Origin: Oceanicola sp.
Lineage (GTDB): Bacteria; Pseudomonadota; Alphaproteobacteria; Rhodobacterales; Rhodobacteraceae
DNA: 64,000 nt
Assembly (NCBI GenBank): GCA_017792405.1
Contig: CP051231.1
Location: 2,674,062-2,738,061, forward strand
Direction: 5' to 3'
Shown here: in pieces, positions 52,948 through 62,136 of the stretch
Layout of the letters: each line of letters starts with the position of its first letter
Position numbering within the stretch: the stretch's first letter is position 1
Program-made: the position numbers and the translations under genes
The notes under the pieces: model-generated
Databases searched by the model: none
What the model was told of the DNA's origin: nothing
The model's input: only the letters and a program-made list of their open reading frames with translations

Positions 52948-54362
52948 TGCTCACGGTCCGCCTGCCAAAAATCGGGTCGGTTGCCGCATGGCGCAGCGAG
53001 GCCCGGAAACTTGCCGCTAAGGGGATAGGCGCGGCACACGTGCGCTGGACACAAGACAGCGAGCAGGATCTGTTTGCATCCGACGACGCCCCGCGCGGCG
53101 CCCCGGTAGAAATCCGGCTCTCCAAACAGGCGCTCTTCGATATCGAAAGTAGCCTGTACCATCGCGACCCAGAGCGATTTGCCCGCGCCTACGCGCTCGT
53201 CCTCCGCCTCGGTCGCGGCGAAATCCGTTGGGGCGACCGGGCCGATGATGCGCTGCGCAAGCTCTTGCATCAGCGCAAGGAGGTGGGCCGCGACATTCAC
53301 AAGATGCACGCGTTTGTCCGCTTCAATGAGGTCACCGAACCCGGCGCCAACCGCCGGGCCTTTGCCGCTTGGTTCGAGCCCGACAACCCGATCACCGAGG
53401 CCGCCGCGCCGTTCTTTGCCAAGCGGTTCGGCGATATGGACTGGGTGATCGCGACGCCAGACCTGACCGCCCGTTTCATCGCCGGCCAGCTGTCGTTCGA
53501 GGAAACCCGGGCGAATGCCCGCCCGCCCGAGGATGCCAGCCACGAGCTATGGCGCACCTATTACGCCAACATCTTCAACCCCGCGCGCCTGATGCCCGAG
53601 GCGATGCGCTCGGAAATGCCCAAGAAGTATTGGAAGAACCTGCCTGAGGCTCGACTTATCCCCGAGTTGATCCGCACGGCCCCCGCCCTTGCGGCGGAGA
53701 TGCAAGCCAAGATGCCCTCCATCCCGCCTGCCTTCGCCGCCAAGGCCGTCGCAACCCGTGCGCCGATGCCGGAGGGTGTGACGCGCGAGACCTTCAAGCA
53801 ACATCTCGATGCCTGCACCCGCTGCCCGCTCGGGTGCCGCGCAACTCAGGCTGTCGCGGGCGAAGGCCCTTGGACTGCGCCATTGATGGTGGTTGGGGAG
53901 CAGCCGGGCGATGCCGAAGACCTCTCGGGCAAGCCCTTCGTCGGACCGGCTGGCCAGCTTTTCGATAACTGCGCGGCAAAGGCCGGTCTGCCGCGGGAGA
54001 AGGTTTATGTCACCAATGCTGTGAAACACTTCAAGTTCACCCCACGCGGCAAACGCCGCATTCACCAGCGCCCTGACGCCGGGGAGGTCGAGATTTGCTC
54101 ATGGTGGCTCGATCTCGAGCGGCAATGGGTGAAGCCGCGACTGGTTCTCGCAATGGGTGCTACCGCCGCGCTGGCTCTGACTGGGTCGGCAAAAAACATC
54201 ACTGCCCGGCGGGGGACGGTGGAGGCCACGAAAGATGGCACACCGGTGCTGCTGACGACGCATCCAAGCTATCTGCTAAGGCTGCCCGACCAGCAAGCGC
54301 GGGTGGTTGCCGAGGCGCAATTCACTGAAGATCTAAGGGCGGCCAAAGCAATGCTCGCCTGA
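52947..54362 (+). CDS. UdgX-type uracil-DNA glycosylase fused to DUF4130 domain
   Basis: The 471-residue protein joins an N-terminal DUF4130 domain (about 1-245; LHQRKEVGRDIHKMHAFVRF) to a C-terminal family-4-like uracil-DNA glycosylase (about 275-471) with cysteines of a 4Fe-4S cluster (CTRCPLGC), the GEQPGDAEDLSGKPFVGPAG loop and the UdgX-specific insertion KRRIHQ with His373. In UdgX this His forms a covalent bond to the abasic site after uracil removal. The start overlaps the radical SAM stop by 1 nt (TGATG), so they are coupled and share the SOS box. Confidence 0.93.
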   Translation: MLTVRLPKIGSVAAWRSEARKLAAKGIGAAHVRWTQDSEQDLFASDDAPRGAPVEIRLSKQALFDIESSLYHRDPERFARAYALVLRLGRGEIRWGDRADDALRKLLHQRKEVGRDIHKMHAFVRFNEVTEPGANRRAFAAWFEPDNPITEAAAPFFAKRFGDMDWVIATPDLTARFIAGQLSFEETRANARPPEDASHELWRTYYANIFNPARLMPEAMRSEMPKKYWKNLPEARLIPELIRTAPALAAEMQAKMPSIPPAFAAKAVATRAPMPEGVTRETFKQHLDACTRCPLGCRATQAVAGEGPWTAPLMVVGEQPGDAEDLSGKPFVGPAGQLFDNCAAKAGLPREKVYVTNAVKHFKFTPRGKRRIHQRPDAGEVEICSWWLDLERQWVKPRLVLAMGATAALALTGSAKNITARRGTVEATKDGTPVLLTTHPSYLLRLPDQQARVVAEAQFTEDLRAAKAMLA

Positions 54363-54377
54363 CCGCCCTTTGAGGCC

Positions 54378-55745
54378 TTAGCCGTGCTCGACGCTCACAT
54401 CTTTCAGCGCAGCTTCAACGCCCGTCAGGATCTCGGCGACCCCCTCTTCGTCGATGATCATCGGCGGGCAGAAGGCGATTGTGTCGCCAAGATTGCGGGC
54501 AATGACGCCGTGGTTCATCAGCGCCACGTTCATCGCTGTACCGAGCGCGCCAATCGGCTTTTCTTCCTTCGCTTTAGCCGGATCCATCTCCAGCGCTGCG
54601 ATCAGGCCGATGCCGCGCATTTCACCCACGAGCCCGAACTCGTCAGCCAGCGTCTTCAGCCCGGCCCGCAGTGGCTCGCCCTGTTTCGCGGCATTGGCGA
54701 CCAGCCCGCGCTCTTCGATAATGGCGATGTTCTCGAGCGCCACAGCGGCCCCGACCGGATGGCCAGCGCCAGTGACGCCGTGGCCCAGAGTGCCGATCCG
54801 CCCCGACTCGTCCTGAATGGGCGCATAGGCGCGTTCGTTCAGCAGCACGGCGGAGAGCGGGAAGTATGAGGAGGTGATCTGCTTGGAGGTCACGAGGATA
54901 TCGGGCTTGATATCAAAGGTCTGACTCCCCCAGAGGTTGCCCGTCCGGCCAAAGCCACAGATCACCTCGTCAGCGACCAAGAGGATGTCATACTTGGCCA
55001 GCACCTCCTGGATCTTCTGCCAGTAGCCTTTGGGCGGCACCACCACGCCACCTGCCCCCATCACCGGCTCCCCGATGAAGGCGGCAATGGTATCCGGGCC
55101 TTCGGCTTGAATCATCGCGTCGAGATCGGCGGCGCAGCGGGTGGCGAACTCCTCTTCGCTCTCGCCGTCCTGACCCTCTTTCCAGTAGTGCGGGCAAGTG
55201 GTGTGGAGGATCTGCGGCAGCGGAAGGTCGAAGCTCTTGTGGTTATAGGGCAGGCCCGTCATCGAGGCCGAGGCGACGGTAACGCCGTGGTAGCCGCGCA
55301 GACGGGAGATGATCTTTTTCTTCTCGGGCTTGCCCAGCGCGTTGGAGCGATACCAGAGGAACTTGACCACAGTGTCATTGGCCTCGGAGCCAGAGTTGGT
55401 GAAATAGGCCTTGCTCATCGGCACCGGCGCGAGGCTCACCAGCTTCTCGGCGAGGTCGATCGCGGGGCCGTGCGAGCGGTGGGCGAAGGTCTGGTAGTAG
55501 GGCAGCTTCTGCATCTGCTCGGTGGCAGCCTTCACCAGCCGCTCTTCGCCAAAGCCCACAGCCACCGACCACAGGCCGGCCAGCGCCTCGACGTAGCGCT
55601 TGCCTTGGTTGTCAAAAACATGAACGCCCTCGCCCCGTTCGATCACCGTTGGGCCGACCTCCTGATGCAGCTCGGCATTGGTGTAGCTGTGCAGGTGATA
55701 GGCGATGTCGCGGGCTTCGGGCGAATTCGGCGAGTGGCGATTCAT
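54378..55745 (-). CDS. Class III aminotransferase (PLP, omega-amino acid:pyruvate type)
   Basis: The 455-residue fold-type I aminotransferase has NSGSEANDTVVK (phosphate site), VADEVICGFGRTG (Asp pairing with PLP nitrogen) and the PLP lysine in VTSKQITSSYFPL. The ATG at 55745 follows GGAAAGG. Members transfer amino groups from beta-alanine, putrescine, taurine or similar omega-amines. The convergent repair operon is unrelated. Substrate is not fixed by sequence. Confidence 0.92.
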   Translation of the reverse strand: MNRHSPNSPEARDIAYHLHSYTNAELHQEVGPTVIERGEGVHVFDNQGKRYVEALAGLWSVAVGFGEERLVKAATEQMQKLPYYQTFAHRSHGPAIDLAEKLVSLAPVPMSKAYFTNSGSEANDTVVKFLWYRSNALGKPEKKKIISRLRGYHGVTVASASMTGLPYNHKSFDLPLPQILHTTCPHYWKEGQDGESEEEFATRCAADLDAMIQAEGPDTIAAFIGEPVMGAGGVVVPPKGYWQKIQEVLAKYDILLVADEVICGFGRTGNLWGSQTFDIKPDILVTSKQITSSYFPLSAVLLNERAYAPIQDESGRIGTLGHGVTGAGHPVGAAVALENIAIIEERGLVANAAKQGEPLRAGLKTLADEFGLVGEMRGIGLIAALEMDPAKAKEEKPIGALGTAMNVALMNHGVIARNLGDTIAFCPPMIIDEEGVAEILTGVEAALKDVSVEHG

Positions 55746-55829
55746 GGCAGGGCCTTTCCGTAGGATTTCGCGGCCCAGCATCCACAGGCGCTGGCGGATG
55801 TCACCCCCCAGAAAGCGCAGGCTGAAAAA

Positions 55830-56534
55830 CTAGCGTATCGGCGCGGCCAAGGGCAGCCCGAGGCCCTTTAAGGCTTCCGGGGTGTCGCGGGGCAACTGTT
55901 GTGTCGCCGTGTACTCACCCACGCCCGGCCGGTGGGCGAGGTACCGGGTGAAAAGGCCCACGTAGAACTCCAGATCGTGCCTCTTTTCCTGCAAGGTCTC
56001 CAGCCGCGCCTGCACCCGTTCAATCGGTCCGGCATCGTCATAGGATTTGGGAAGCTCGAAGCGCAGCATGTCGAGGCAGGGCAAAAGCAGGTCGAGCAGC
56101 GCCATCGCCGCCACCGAGTGGAGCGCATTCTCGGCAGCATGCTCTGTCCGATGGCGCGGCAAGAGCAGCGCCTGCACCGAGCCAAAGGCCCTCATGAACC
56201 GGACCCAGACCTTTTGAATCCCATCGATGGCGGTTTGCGCGGCGACCCGGATCCCCACAAGCGAGAGATGGGAGATTGGCACATGGACATCGGCATCCGC
56301 CATCAGCCCCCGGTCATGCGAGGTGGGCAGGTGCAGTTTCAACTGTTCCAAAAAAGCGGGGGTGAAGGCCTGCTCCACCGGCTGCGGCACAGCGAAACTG
56401 GTCTTCGTGCGGGTTGCGCCGAGATTGAACTCGACCCGGTCCACGAACCATTGGTTGGTGGTTGTGTCGCGGAAGATGGACAACGCAATTTGACTCGAAT
56501 TTTCAGCACCTTCCGTATCCGCACCAATCCACAT
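55830..56534 (-). CDS. Unrecognised 234-residue protein
   Basis: The ATG at 56534 follows GAGGG by 7 nt; the frame opens at 56573. The product has an N-terminal beta-rich half with TTTNQWFVDRVEFNLGATRTKTSF (about 15-40) and a helical C-terminal half (VQARLETLQEKRHDLEFYVGLFTRYLAHR). There is no signal or membrane helix. It lies 101 bp from the CheB-CheR fusion on the same strand but transcribed after it. Function unknown. Confidence 0.65.
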   Translation of the reverse strand: MWIGADTEGAENSSQIALSIFRDTTTNQWFVDRVEFNLGATRTKTSFAVPQPVEQAFTPAFLEQLKLHLPTSHDRGLMADADVHVPISHLSLVGIRVAAQTAIDGIQKVWVRFMRAFGSVQALLLPRHRTEHAAENALHSVAAMALLDLLLPCLDMLRFELPKSYDDAGPIERVQARLETLQEKRHDLEFYVGLFTRYLAHRPGVGEYTATQQLPRDTPEALKGLGLPLAAPIR

Positions 56535-56635
56535 CTTGCAGCCCTCGTCGCAACCTTTTCGGGAACACGACATTATCGGCTGGAAATCGTTACCTTATGG
56601 TTAACGGGCGGTGGACGAGGGTAAGGATGCGGCAG

Positions 56636-59600
56636 TCAACCGAGCTTCGTAAATGTCACGACGACGTGGCTGACTTCTCCAGCCTTGTCCCGATGCGCCC
56701 GGCCAGAGACTTGCCGCATCGCTTCGGAGCCATCGTCGCGTCGCATTTTTCCCTCAAATTCAAATGGCTGGTCGTTGGAAGTGGCCGCATCTAGATGCTT
56801 ACGGAAAGTATCGCGGCAATCTGCTTCGAACGCTTCCAGAACCCGTTCGATGTCTGGCTGATCTGACGGGTCCAAGCTTAGAAGCTTGAACAGCTCCGTG
56901 TTCCAAGAACAGACGCCATTTTGCGCATCAAATGAGAGCACTCCGACCCCTTTTTCGGTGGCAATCTCGTCGTAATGGCGCAGAAGGACGGATTCAGTCT
57001 GGACGCGGGAGTAGTCCCTAAAAACACCGACGACCATGACCGCATTGTTCAGCCGGTCGGTGATGACCGTTCCCCCGCTTTCGACCAAAATCACTCGACC
57101 ATCCGCGCGGATAATCCGTGCTTTGAAGTCGAAGCTGCCCTGTGCCTCCACCGCCTTGTCCAGCTTCGCCTTCACGGCGGCACGGTCACCGGGGTGGTAG
57201 AACTCGAGCGCACGCTCGAGCGGAAAGGCCGCCGCCTCAGGTTCCATGCCGTGTATCGCAAAGGTTTCATCCGACCAGGTGACCTCCTTCTCCGGAAGGG
57301 TCACCTGCCAGGTCCCGATCTGGCCAAAGCGGCGCAGGGTGTGGTTGAGCGTCGTTTCAATAGAAGATTCGAGCGACGTCACCATCAGAACGAGGCCGAT
57401 CAGATCGTCGCTCGAGCTGAACAGCGGTGCAATCGTGAGCAGAAACCGCCGGTTATCCCGCCCGAACTGGCGAGAGGTGAACTTGCGGCTAAGCAGAGTT
57501 TGCGAGCAAAGGTCAACCAGAGAAGGAAACCCATCTGGCAGGTGGGCCTGAGAGATATGTCCCATCGATTGCCCGCGCGTCCGCAGCCCGAACTCCTCTA
57601 TCGCGCGGCGGGAAGCGTGCCGGATGAGCAGGCCCTGGTCGAGCATCAGCATAGTCGTCGGCAGCCCGTCGACGATACCATTCAGTTCTGCCGTGGTGCG
57701 CTGAAGCTCTGTCGAATTGACGATGAGTTCCTCGTTTACGGTGATCAGCTCTTCATTGGTGGATTGAAGCTCCTCGTTCGAGGTTTCGAGCTCTTCGTTC
57801 GTGCTCTGCAACTCCTCGTTGGAGCTCTGCAACTCCTCGTTCAGCGATTGCAGTTCCTCGTTAGAAGTCTGAAGCTGCTCCATGGTCACGTTCAGCGCTT
57901 CGCGCGTCCGGCTCAGCTCATTCTCGACATAGGTCAGGTAATCGCTCCGCTCTTCCTCATTCGGCTCCGGCGCGCTCCTCATTTCGGTTTCGATCGTGAC
58001 CAGAACGTGCGGGTCTTCGTGGTCACTGGTGCGCAGCGGATAGGCCACGAGGCGCGCGTAGTTGAAGCCGCGACCTTCCATCTCATGCCACTGACCCGTT
58101 CGGGTTTTCATGTTCTTCAGGGCCACCAACGTGAGGGTGGTGCTCTCATTTGCGAGCGGGGCTTTCAGCAGCCGAAGAGAGAAACCCTTGAACACGGCAT
58201 CGGTGATCTGGCTGAATGGCGCGAGATCACCGTAAACCTTAAGCACTGCCCCCTCATGGTTCACCAGCACCGCATTCTCCGCCACGGCCTTTACCAGCGC
58301 ATGGAAATGCTCCCAGTCGTCCGGGTGATCCGACGGATGCTGTTTTTGCTGATCGAGGATCCGGCGGCTGGCACGAATTGCATGGGTCGACCCGATGCTC
58401 GCGGCGTCCAGTGGCGGTGAGGTGCGCTTGGCGTAAATCTTGGCCGAGCCTTCGTACTGCACGAAATGGCTATCCATCGCGCCAGTGGTTTCCGACGTGC
58501 CGAGAAAGAGCAGGCCATCGGGAGCAAGCGCATATTGAATGCGGGAGAGCACCCGATCCTGGAGGTTGCTGTCGAAGTAAATCAGGACGTTCCGAATGCT
58601 CACCAGGTCAATCGACATGAACGGCGCATCCTGAAAGATGTTGTGCCGGGTGAACATGACGCAATTGCGGAGGGCCTTGTTCACCGTCAGCCGGTCGCCG
58701 GAGATGTCGAAGTATTTCGCCAGAAGATCGGACGGTATGTCATCAGCCGCGCTGCGCGGATAGGTGCCCTTTCGGCCGATAGCGAGCGCGTGCTCGTCAA
58801 TGTCGGTCGCAAAGATTTGGAGCGTTTCCTTGCCAAGCGCCTCCGGCCCACCAGCCGCCTCGGCATAAAGCGCAGCGATGGAATAGGCTTCTTCCCCAGT
58901 GGCACAACCGGCCACCCAGATCCGCATCTTGGCCCCCGGTTTGGCCTTGACCCGATCGCGGATCACGTCGCCGAGCACCGAAAACTGCTCGCGGTCCCTG
59001 AAAAACCGGGTCACCGAGATGAGCAGATCCTTGTAGAGCGCCTCTACCTCCTCCTGACTGCGGCGGCAGAAGTCGATGTACTCAGCGCGGGTCGCAATGC
59101 CCTTGGCCACCATCCGCCGGTGGACCCTGCGGTTGATCGTACTCTCCTTGTATTGGCGAAAATCGACCATCGTGTGGGCGAGCAGGATCTGAAAGAGGTC
59201 GGCGTTCTTGGTCGCCTCCTCGCCCATCCGCTTCAGCTCTTCGAGATCACGGGGCTTGCTGAGGATTTCTTCGAGATGCTTGCCGATCTGCTGCGGCGTC
59301 AGCACGAGATCGACGCAGCCGGTACGGATGGCGTAGACCGGCATGGAATCGTATTTGGCGGAGGTCGGCTCCTGCGCGAGCGTGATACCCCCCACCTCGC
59401 GGATCGCCTGCACCCCATAGCTGCCATCACTTCCGGTGCCGGAAAGCACCAGCCCCATGCAACGCGATCCCAACCCTTCGGCAAGAGCTTTGAAAAGCCG
59501 GTCGGCGGACGGCTTGGGCGTGGCCGGGTGACCTGTGGGCTTAAGGACTTCCAGCATGCCGTCATGAAAGCCCACATCACTGCCCGGCGGCGGAATGTAG

Positions 59601-59836
59601 ATCGTGTCCGGTTGCGGCACCGTCGGCTCGCGAATTTCCCTCACGTCTAGAGAGGTCTCGCGCCCAAGCAGTTTGACCAGCATGCTCTCATGGCTGGGCG
59701 ACATGTGCTGCGCCAAAACGAAGGTGCAACTCAACCCTTTGGGGAGGTTCTGCAAGAATAGAGACATCGCTTCGAGCCCGCCCGCAGAGGCCGCAATGCC
59801 AACAACTATGGGCGTTTCTGCTGTGGCTTCGGCCAT
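56636..59836 (-). CDS. CheB-CheR fusion with coiled coil and PAS domains
   Basis: The 1066-residue protein has a CheB methylesterase domain (about 5-190; GIAASAGG nucleophile loop, LSGTGSDG), a CheR methyltransferase domain (about 200-470; SAM site WVAGCATGEEAYSIA), a repeated NEELQS/NEELET coiled coil (about 650-715) and two PAS-like domains to the end. Histidine-kinase and GGDEF domains are absent. The ATG at 59836 follows GGGGGAT. This hybrid type is known in alphaproteobacteria and may regulate a two-component or general stress pathway rather than chemotaxis. No che operon is nearby. Confidence 0.92.
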   Translation of the reverse strand: MAEATAETPIVVGIAASAGGLEAMSLFLQNLPKGLSCTFVLAQHMSPSHESMLVKLLGRETSLDVREIREPTVPQPDTIYIPPPGSDVGFHDGMLEVLKPTGHPATPKPSADRLFKALAEGLGSRCMGLVLSGTGSDGSYGVQAIREVGGITLAQEPTSAKYDSMPVYAIRTGCVDLVLTPQQIGKHLEEILSKPRDLEELKRMGEEATKNADLFQILLAHTMVDFRQYKESTINRRVHRRMVAKGIATRAEYIDFCRRSQEEVEALYKDLLISVTRFFRDREQFSVLGDVIRDRVKAKPGAKMRIWVAGCATGEEAYSIAALYAEAAGGPEALGKETLQIFATDIDEHALAIGRKGTYPRSAADDIPSDLLAKYFDISGDRLTVNKALRNCVMFTRHNIFQDAPFMSIDLVSIRNVLIYFDSNLQDRVLSRIQYALAPDGLLFLGTSETTGAMDSHFVQYEGSAKIYAKRTSPPLDAASIGSTHAIRASRRILDQQKQHPSDHPDDWEHFHALVKAVAENAVLVNHEGAVLKVYGDLAPFSQITDAVFKGFSLRLLKAPLANESTTLTLVALKNMKTRTGQWHEMEGRGFNYARLVAYPLRTSDHEDPHVLVTIETEMRSAPEPNEEERSDYLTYVENELSRTREALNVTMEQLQTSNEELQSLNEELQSSNEELQSTNEELETSNEELQSTNEELITVNEELIVNSTELQRTTAELNGIVDGLPTTMLMLDQGLLIRHASRRAIEEFGLRTRGQSMGHISQAHLPDGFPSLVDLCSQTLLSRKFTSRQFGRDNRRFLLTIAPLFSSSDDLIGLVLMVTSLESSIETTLNHTLRRFGQIGTWQVTLPEKEVTWSDETFAIHGMEPEAAAFPLERALEFYHPGDRAAVKAKLDKAVEAQGSFDFKARIIRADGRVILVESGGTVITDRLNNAVMVVGVFRDYSRVQTESVLLRHYDEIATEKGVGVLSFDAQNGVCSWNTELFKLLSLDPSDQPDIERVLEAFEADCRDTFRKHLDAATSNDQPFEFEGKMRRDDGSEAMRQVSGRAHRDKAGEVSHVVVTFTKLG

Positions 59837-59949
59837 ATATCCCCCGGAAAATTCCATAACTCAATGCGGATGCTCTGCGCCAAATTTCTAGCACCGGTTG
59901 TAAATGGTTGCCATGTGTTTAATGGCTACTATGAGGCCGAAGTTCGAGG

Positions 59950-60435
59950 CTATCTGTCCACTTGCGGCGCCTGTGCGCAGCGCGGCGTGGGTGCAGTCAC
60001 GGCCGTATGGCTGAAGAGCTTTTCCAACCCGGTGTTGCCGTCGATCAGGTCTGCCAAGTTCACCGTGTCCAGCGCCGCGTAGAAGGCGTCCAACGCCTTG
60101 AACAGCGCTGGCCGAAGGCGGCATGAGGCCGTCAGCGGGCAGGTGTTTTCTGCTCCTTCGAAACACTCGGCAAAGGGCAGAGCGGCTTCGAAGTGGCGGA
60201 ACACTTCGCCCACGCTGACACGCTCAGGCAAGGTCGCAAGCCTGACACCGCCCGAGCGCCCGCGGGTTGCGCGGATGTATCCCAGCCGGTTCAGCACCGG
60301 TACGACCTGCATCAGGTGGTTGACCGAAACGTTGCAGGCCAGTGCGATATCGGCGGACCGATGCAATTTTCCGGGGTGGCAGGCGCAGAACATCAGCACC
60401 CGCATGGCAAGATTTGTTCGTGTCGTCAGACGCAT
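59950..60435 (-). CDS. nsrR: Rrf2-family regulator, NsrR-like
   Basis: The 161-residue protein has the Rrf2 winged helix (LTTRTNLAMRVLMFCA, start; ALACNVSVNHLMQVVPVLNRLG) and three cysteines at 91, 99 and 105 (ECFEGAENTCPLTASC), the arrangement that holds the 4Fe-4S cluster in NO-sensing NsrR. It probably derepresses NO-detoxification genes. The 5' leader carries a hairpin (60446-60468) that includes the AGGAG stretch before the ATG. It lies downstream of rpiB on the same strand. Confidence 0.87.
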   Translation of the reverse strand: MRLTTRTNLAMRVLMFCACHPGKLHRSADIALACNVSVNHLMQVVPVLNRLGYIRATRGRSGGVRLATLPERVSVGEVFRHFEAALPFAECFEGAENTCPLTASCRLRPALFKALDAFYAALDTVNLADLIDGNTGLEKLFSHTAVTAPTPRCAQAPQVDR

Positions 60436-60445
60436 TGACGGCTCG

Positions 60446-60468
60446 GGCTCCTGTCGTTTTCAGGAGCC
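60446..60468 (-). promoter_or_regulatory. Leader hairpin that pairs the nsrR ribosome-binding region
   Basis: On the minus strand GGCTCCTG and CAGGAGCC form a perfect 8-bp stem with a 7-nt loop; the 3' arm holds AGGAG, 12 nt before the ATG. It could limit translation or serve as a DNA dyad. A weak FNR-like half-match (TTGAT-N4-GTCAT) lies at 60494-60507. Confidence 0.4.
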
Positions 60469-60553
60469 TATAGAAATTTCCGCTCCACGTCCCATGACAT
60501 GGATCAAGGCCGTCAGGTGCTTTGTGGGTTGGCTTGGACTAGCCTTTCGGGCT

Positions 60554-60994
60554 TCAGCCCTCGATCATTTCTACCCGGGTCGCATGCCGCCCGCCCTCGA
60601 ACTCGGCATCGAGGAAGGCATCGACGATATCCAGTGCCAGACCCTCTCCCACCACGCGCGCACCGATCGAGAGGATGTTGGCATCGTTGTGTTGGCGGAT
60701 CATGCGGGCGGAGAAAGTGTCGGAGCACACACCGCAGCGGATCCCGGGCACCTTGTTGGCCGCCATCATGATCCCCTGCCCTGTGCCACATAGAATGATG
60801 CCGAGAGTGCACTCACCCGAGGCAACCTTTTCCGCCGCAGCCTTGCCGTGCAGCGGATAGTGGGTGCTCTCGGTCGTCACCGGCCCGATGTCCTCCACCT
60901 CCCAGCCCTTCTCGGTCACATGGGCGGCCACGGCTTGGCGTAGATCTATGGCGGCGTGGTCACTGGACAGGACGATACGTTTGCTGGCGGTCAT
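60554..60994 (-). CDS. rpiB: Ribose-5-phosphate isomerase B (RpiB/LacAB family)
   Basis: The 146-residue protein has the RpiB hallmarks SSDHAAIDLR at the start, the active-site Cys in GIILCGTGQG and NDANILSIGARVVG near the end. The ATG at 60994 starts the family N-terminus and follows GGGGAAGCC; the frame to 61072 is leader. It interconverts ribose-5-phosphate and ribulose-5-phosphate, though some relatives act on other sugar phosphates. It sits alone between nsrR and the choline transporter genes. Confidence 0.93.
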   Translation of the reverse strand: MTASKRIVLSSDHAAIDLRQAVAAHVTEKGWEVEDIGPVTTESTHYPLHGKAAAEKVASGECTLGIILCGTGQGIMMAANKVPGIRCGVCSDTFSARMIRQHNDANILSIGARVVGEGLALDIVDAFLDAEFEGGRHATRVEMIEG

Positions 60995-61098
60995 GGTGGC
61001 TTCCCCGAAGAATGGCGCTGTAGCGGCCCGAAAGCGGGCCGCATTCGCGGCGAAAATACTCACCTTTGCCACAAGGTCCAGCGAGTCTGACGCACCGT

Positions 61099-62136
61099 TC
61101 AGCTCACCGGGGTGACCTCACGCGCGGCCAACCCCATCAGAATATCATCCTTCGAGAGTTGCCCGACCAGCGTGCCATTCTCCACGACCCCAACCGGCTC
61201 AGCCTGAGCCGTCACCGTCTCCAACCCGTCACGCACGAGGCTGTCGGCGTCGATGGTAACGGCAGGTGTGCCGGTGGCCGGCTGCATCAGATCACGCGCC
61301 CTGAGCACCCCGAGAGGGTTCATATGCTGGACGAACTCGGCCACGTAGTCATTTTTCGGGTCGCGGAAAATGTCTTGCGGCGCGCCCGTCTGTACGATCC
61401 GCCCGCCTTCCATGATCGAGATCTGGTTACCGAGTTTGAAGGCCTCATCGAGGTCGTGACTGACGAAGATGATGGTGCGCTTCAGCCTTTGTTGAAGCTC
61501 CAGCAGTTCGTCTTGCAGCTTGGTCCTGATGAGCGGGTCAAGCGCCGAGAAGGGCTCATCCATCAGCAGGATCGGCGCTTCGGTGGCAAATGCGCGGGCA
61601 AGGCCAACGCGCTGCTGCATCCCGCCCGAAAGCTCGCCCACCTTGCGCTCGGCCCAGTCGGTCAGCCCGACGAGATCGAGTTGAGTGTCGATCCGCGCGT
61701 TGGCCTCTGCCTTGGGCATCCCTGCCAGTTCCAACCCCAGGCCAACGTTCTCGCGCACCGTCCGCCATGGCAGCAGCCCGAACTGCTGGAACACCATCGC
61801 GACGTGGTGCATGCGAATGCGCCGGAGCGTCGGTTTGTCGGCATTGGTCACGTCGACCATGTCGTGTCCGTCATTCACGTGAACGGCGCCGCGCACCACG
61901 GGATTGAGCCCGTTGACCGCCCGCAGCAGCGTGGATTTGCCTGAGCCGGAGAGCCCCATCAAAACAAGGATCTCGCCCTCTTTCACATCCAGCGAGCAAT
62001 TGTGAACGCCGAGAACCTGGCCGGTTTCCTGCTGGATCTCACCTCGTTCCTGACCGGCATCCATCAGCGGCAGTGCACGCTCGGGATGTTCGCCGAACAC
62101 GATGGAGACGTTGTCGATTTTTACAGCGGTGGTCAT
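61099..62136 (-). CDS. choV: Choline/glycine betaine ABC transporter ATP-binding protein
   Basis: The 345-residue ATPase has Walker A LMGLSGSGKSTLLRA, signature ELSGGMQQRVGLARA and Walker B PILLMDEPFSALDP, with a CBS-like C-terminal region (about 280-345) typical of the ProV/OpuA/ChoV group. It overlaps the permease gene by 4 bp. It powers uptake of choline or betaine for osmoprotection or catabolism. The gene order binding protein, permease, ATPase matches choXWV. Confidence 0.92.
   Translation of the reverse strand: MTTAVKIDNVSIVFGEHPERALPLMDAGQERGEIQQETGQVLGVHNCSLDVKEGEILVLMGLSGSGKSTLLRAVNGLNPVVRGAVHVNDGHDMVDVTNADKPTLRRIRMHHVAMVFQQFGLLPWRTVRENVGLGLELAGMPKAEANARIDTQLDLVGLTDWAERKVGELSGGMQQRVGLARAFATEAPILLMDEPFSALDPLIRTKLQDELLELQQRLKRTIIFVSHDLDEAFKLGNQISIMEGGRIVQTGAPQDIFRDPKNDYVAEFVQHMNPLGVLRARDLMQPATGTPAVTIDADSLVRDGLETVTAQAEPVGVVENGTLVGQLSKDDILMGLAAREVTPVS

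Noticed and set aside
56975..59650. Two long frames (481 and 394 residues) antisense to the CheB-CheR gene
   Set aside because: Composition is shadow-like and the minus-strand protein has full catalytic motifs throughout.
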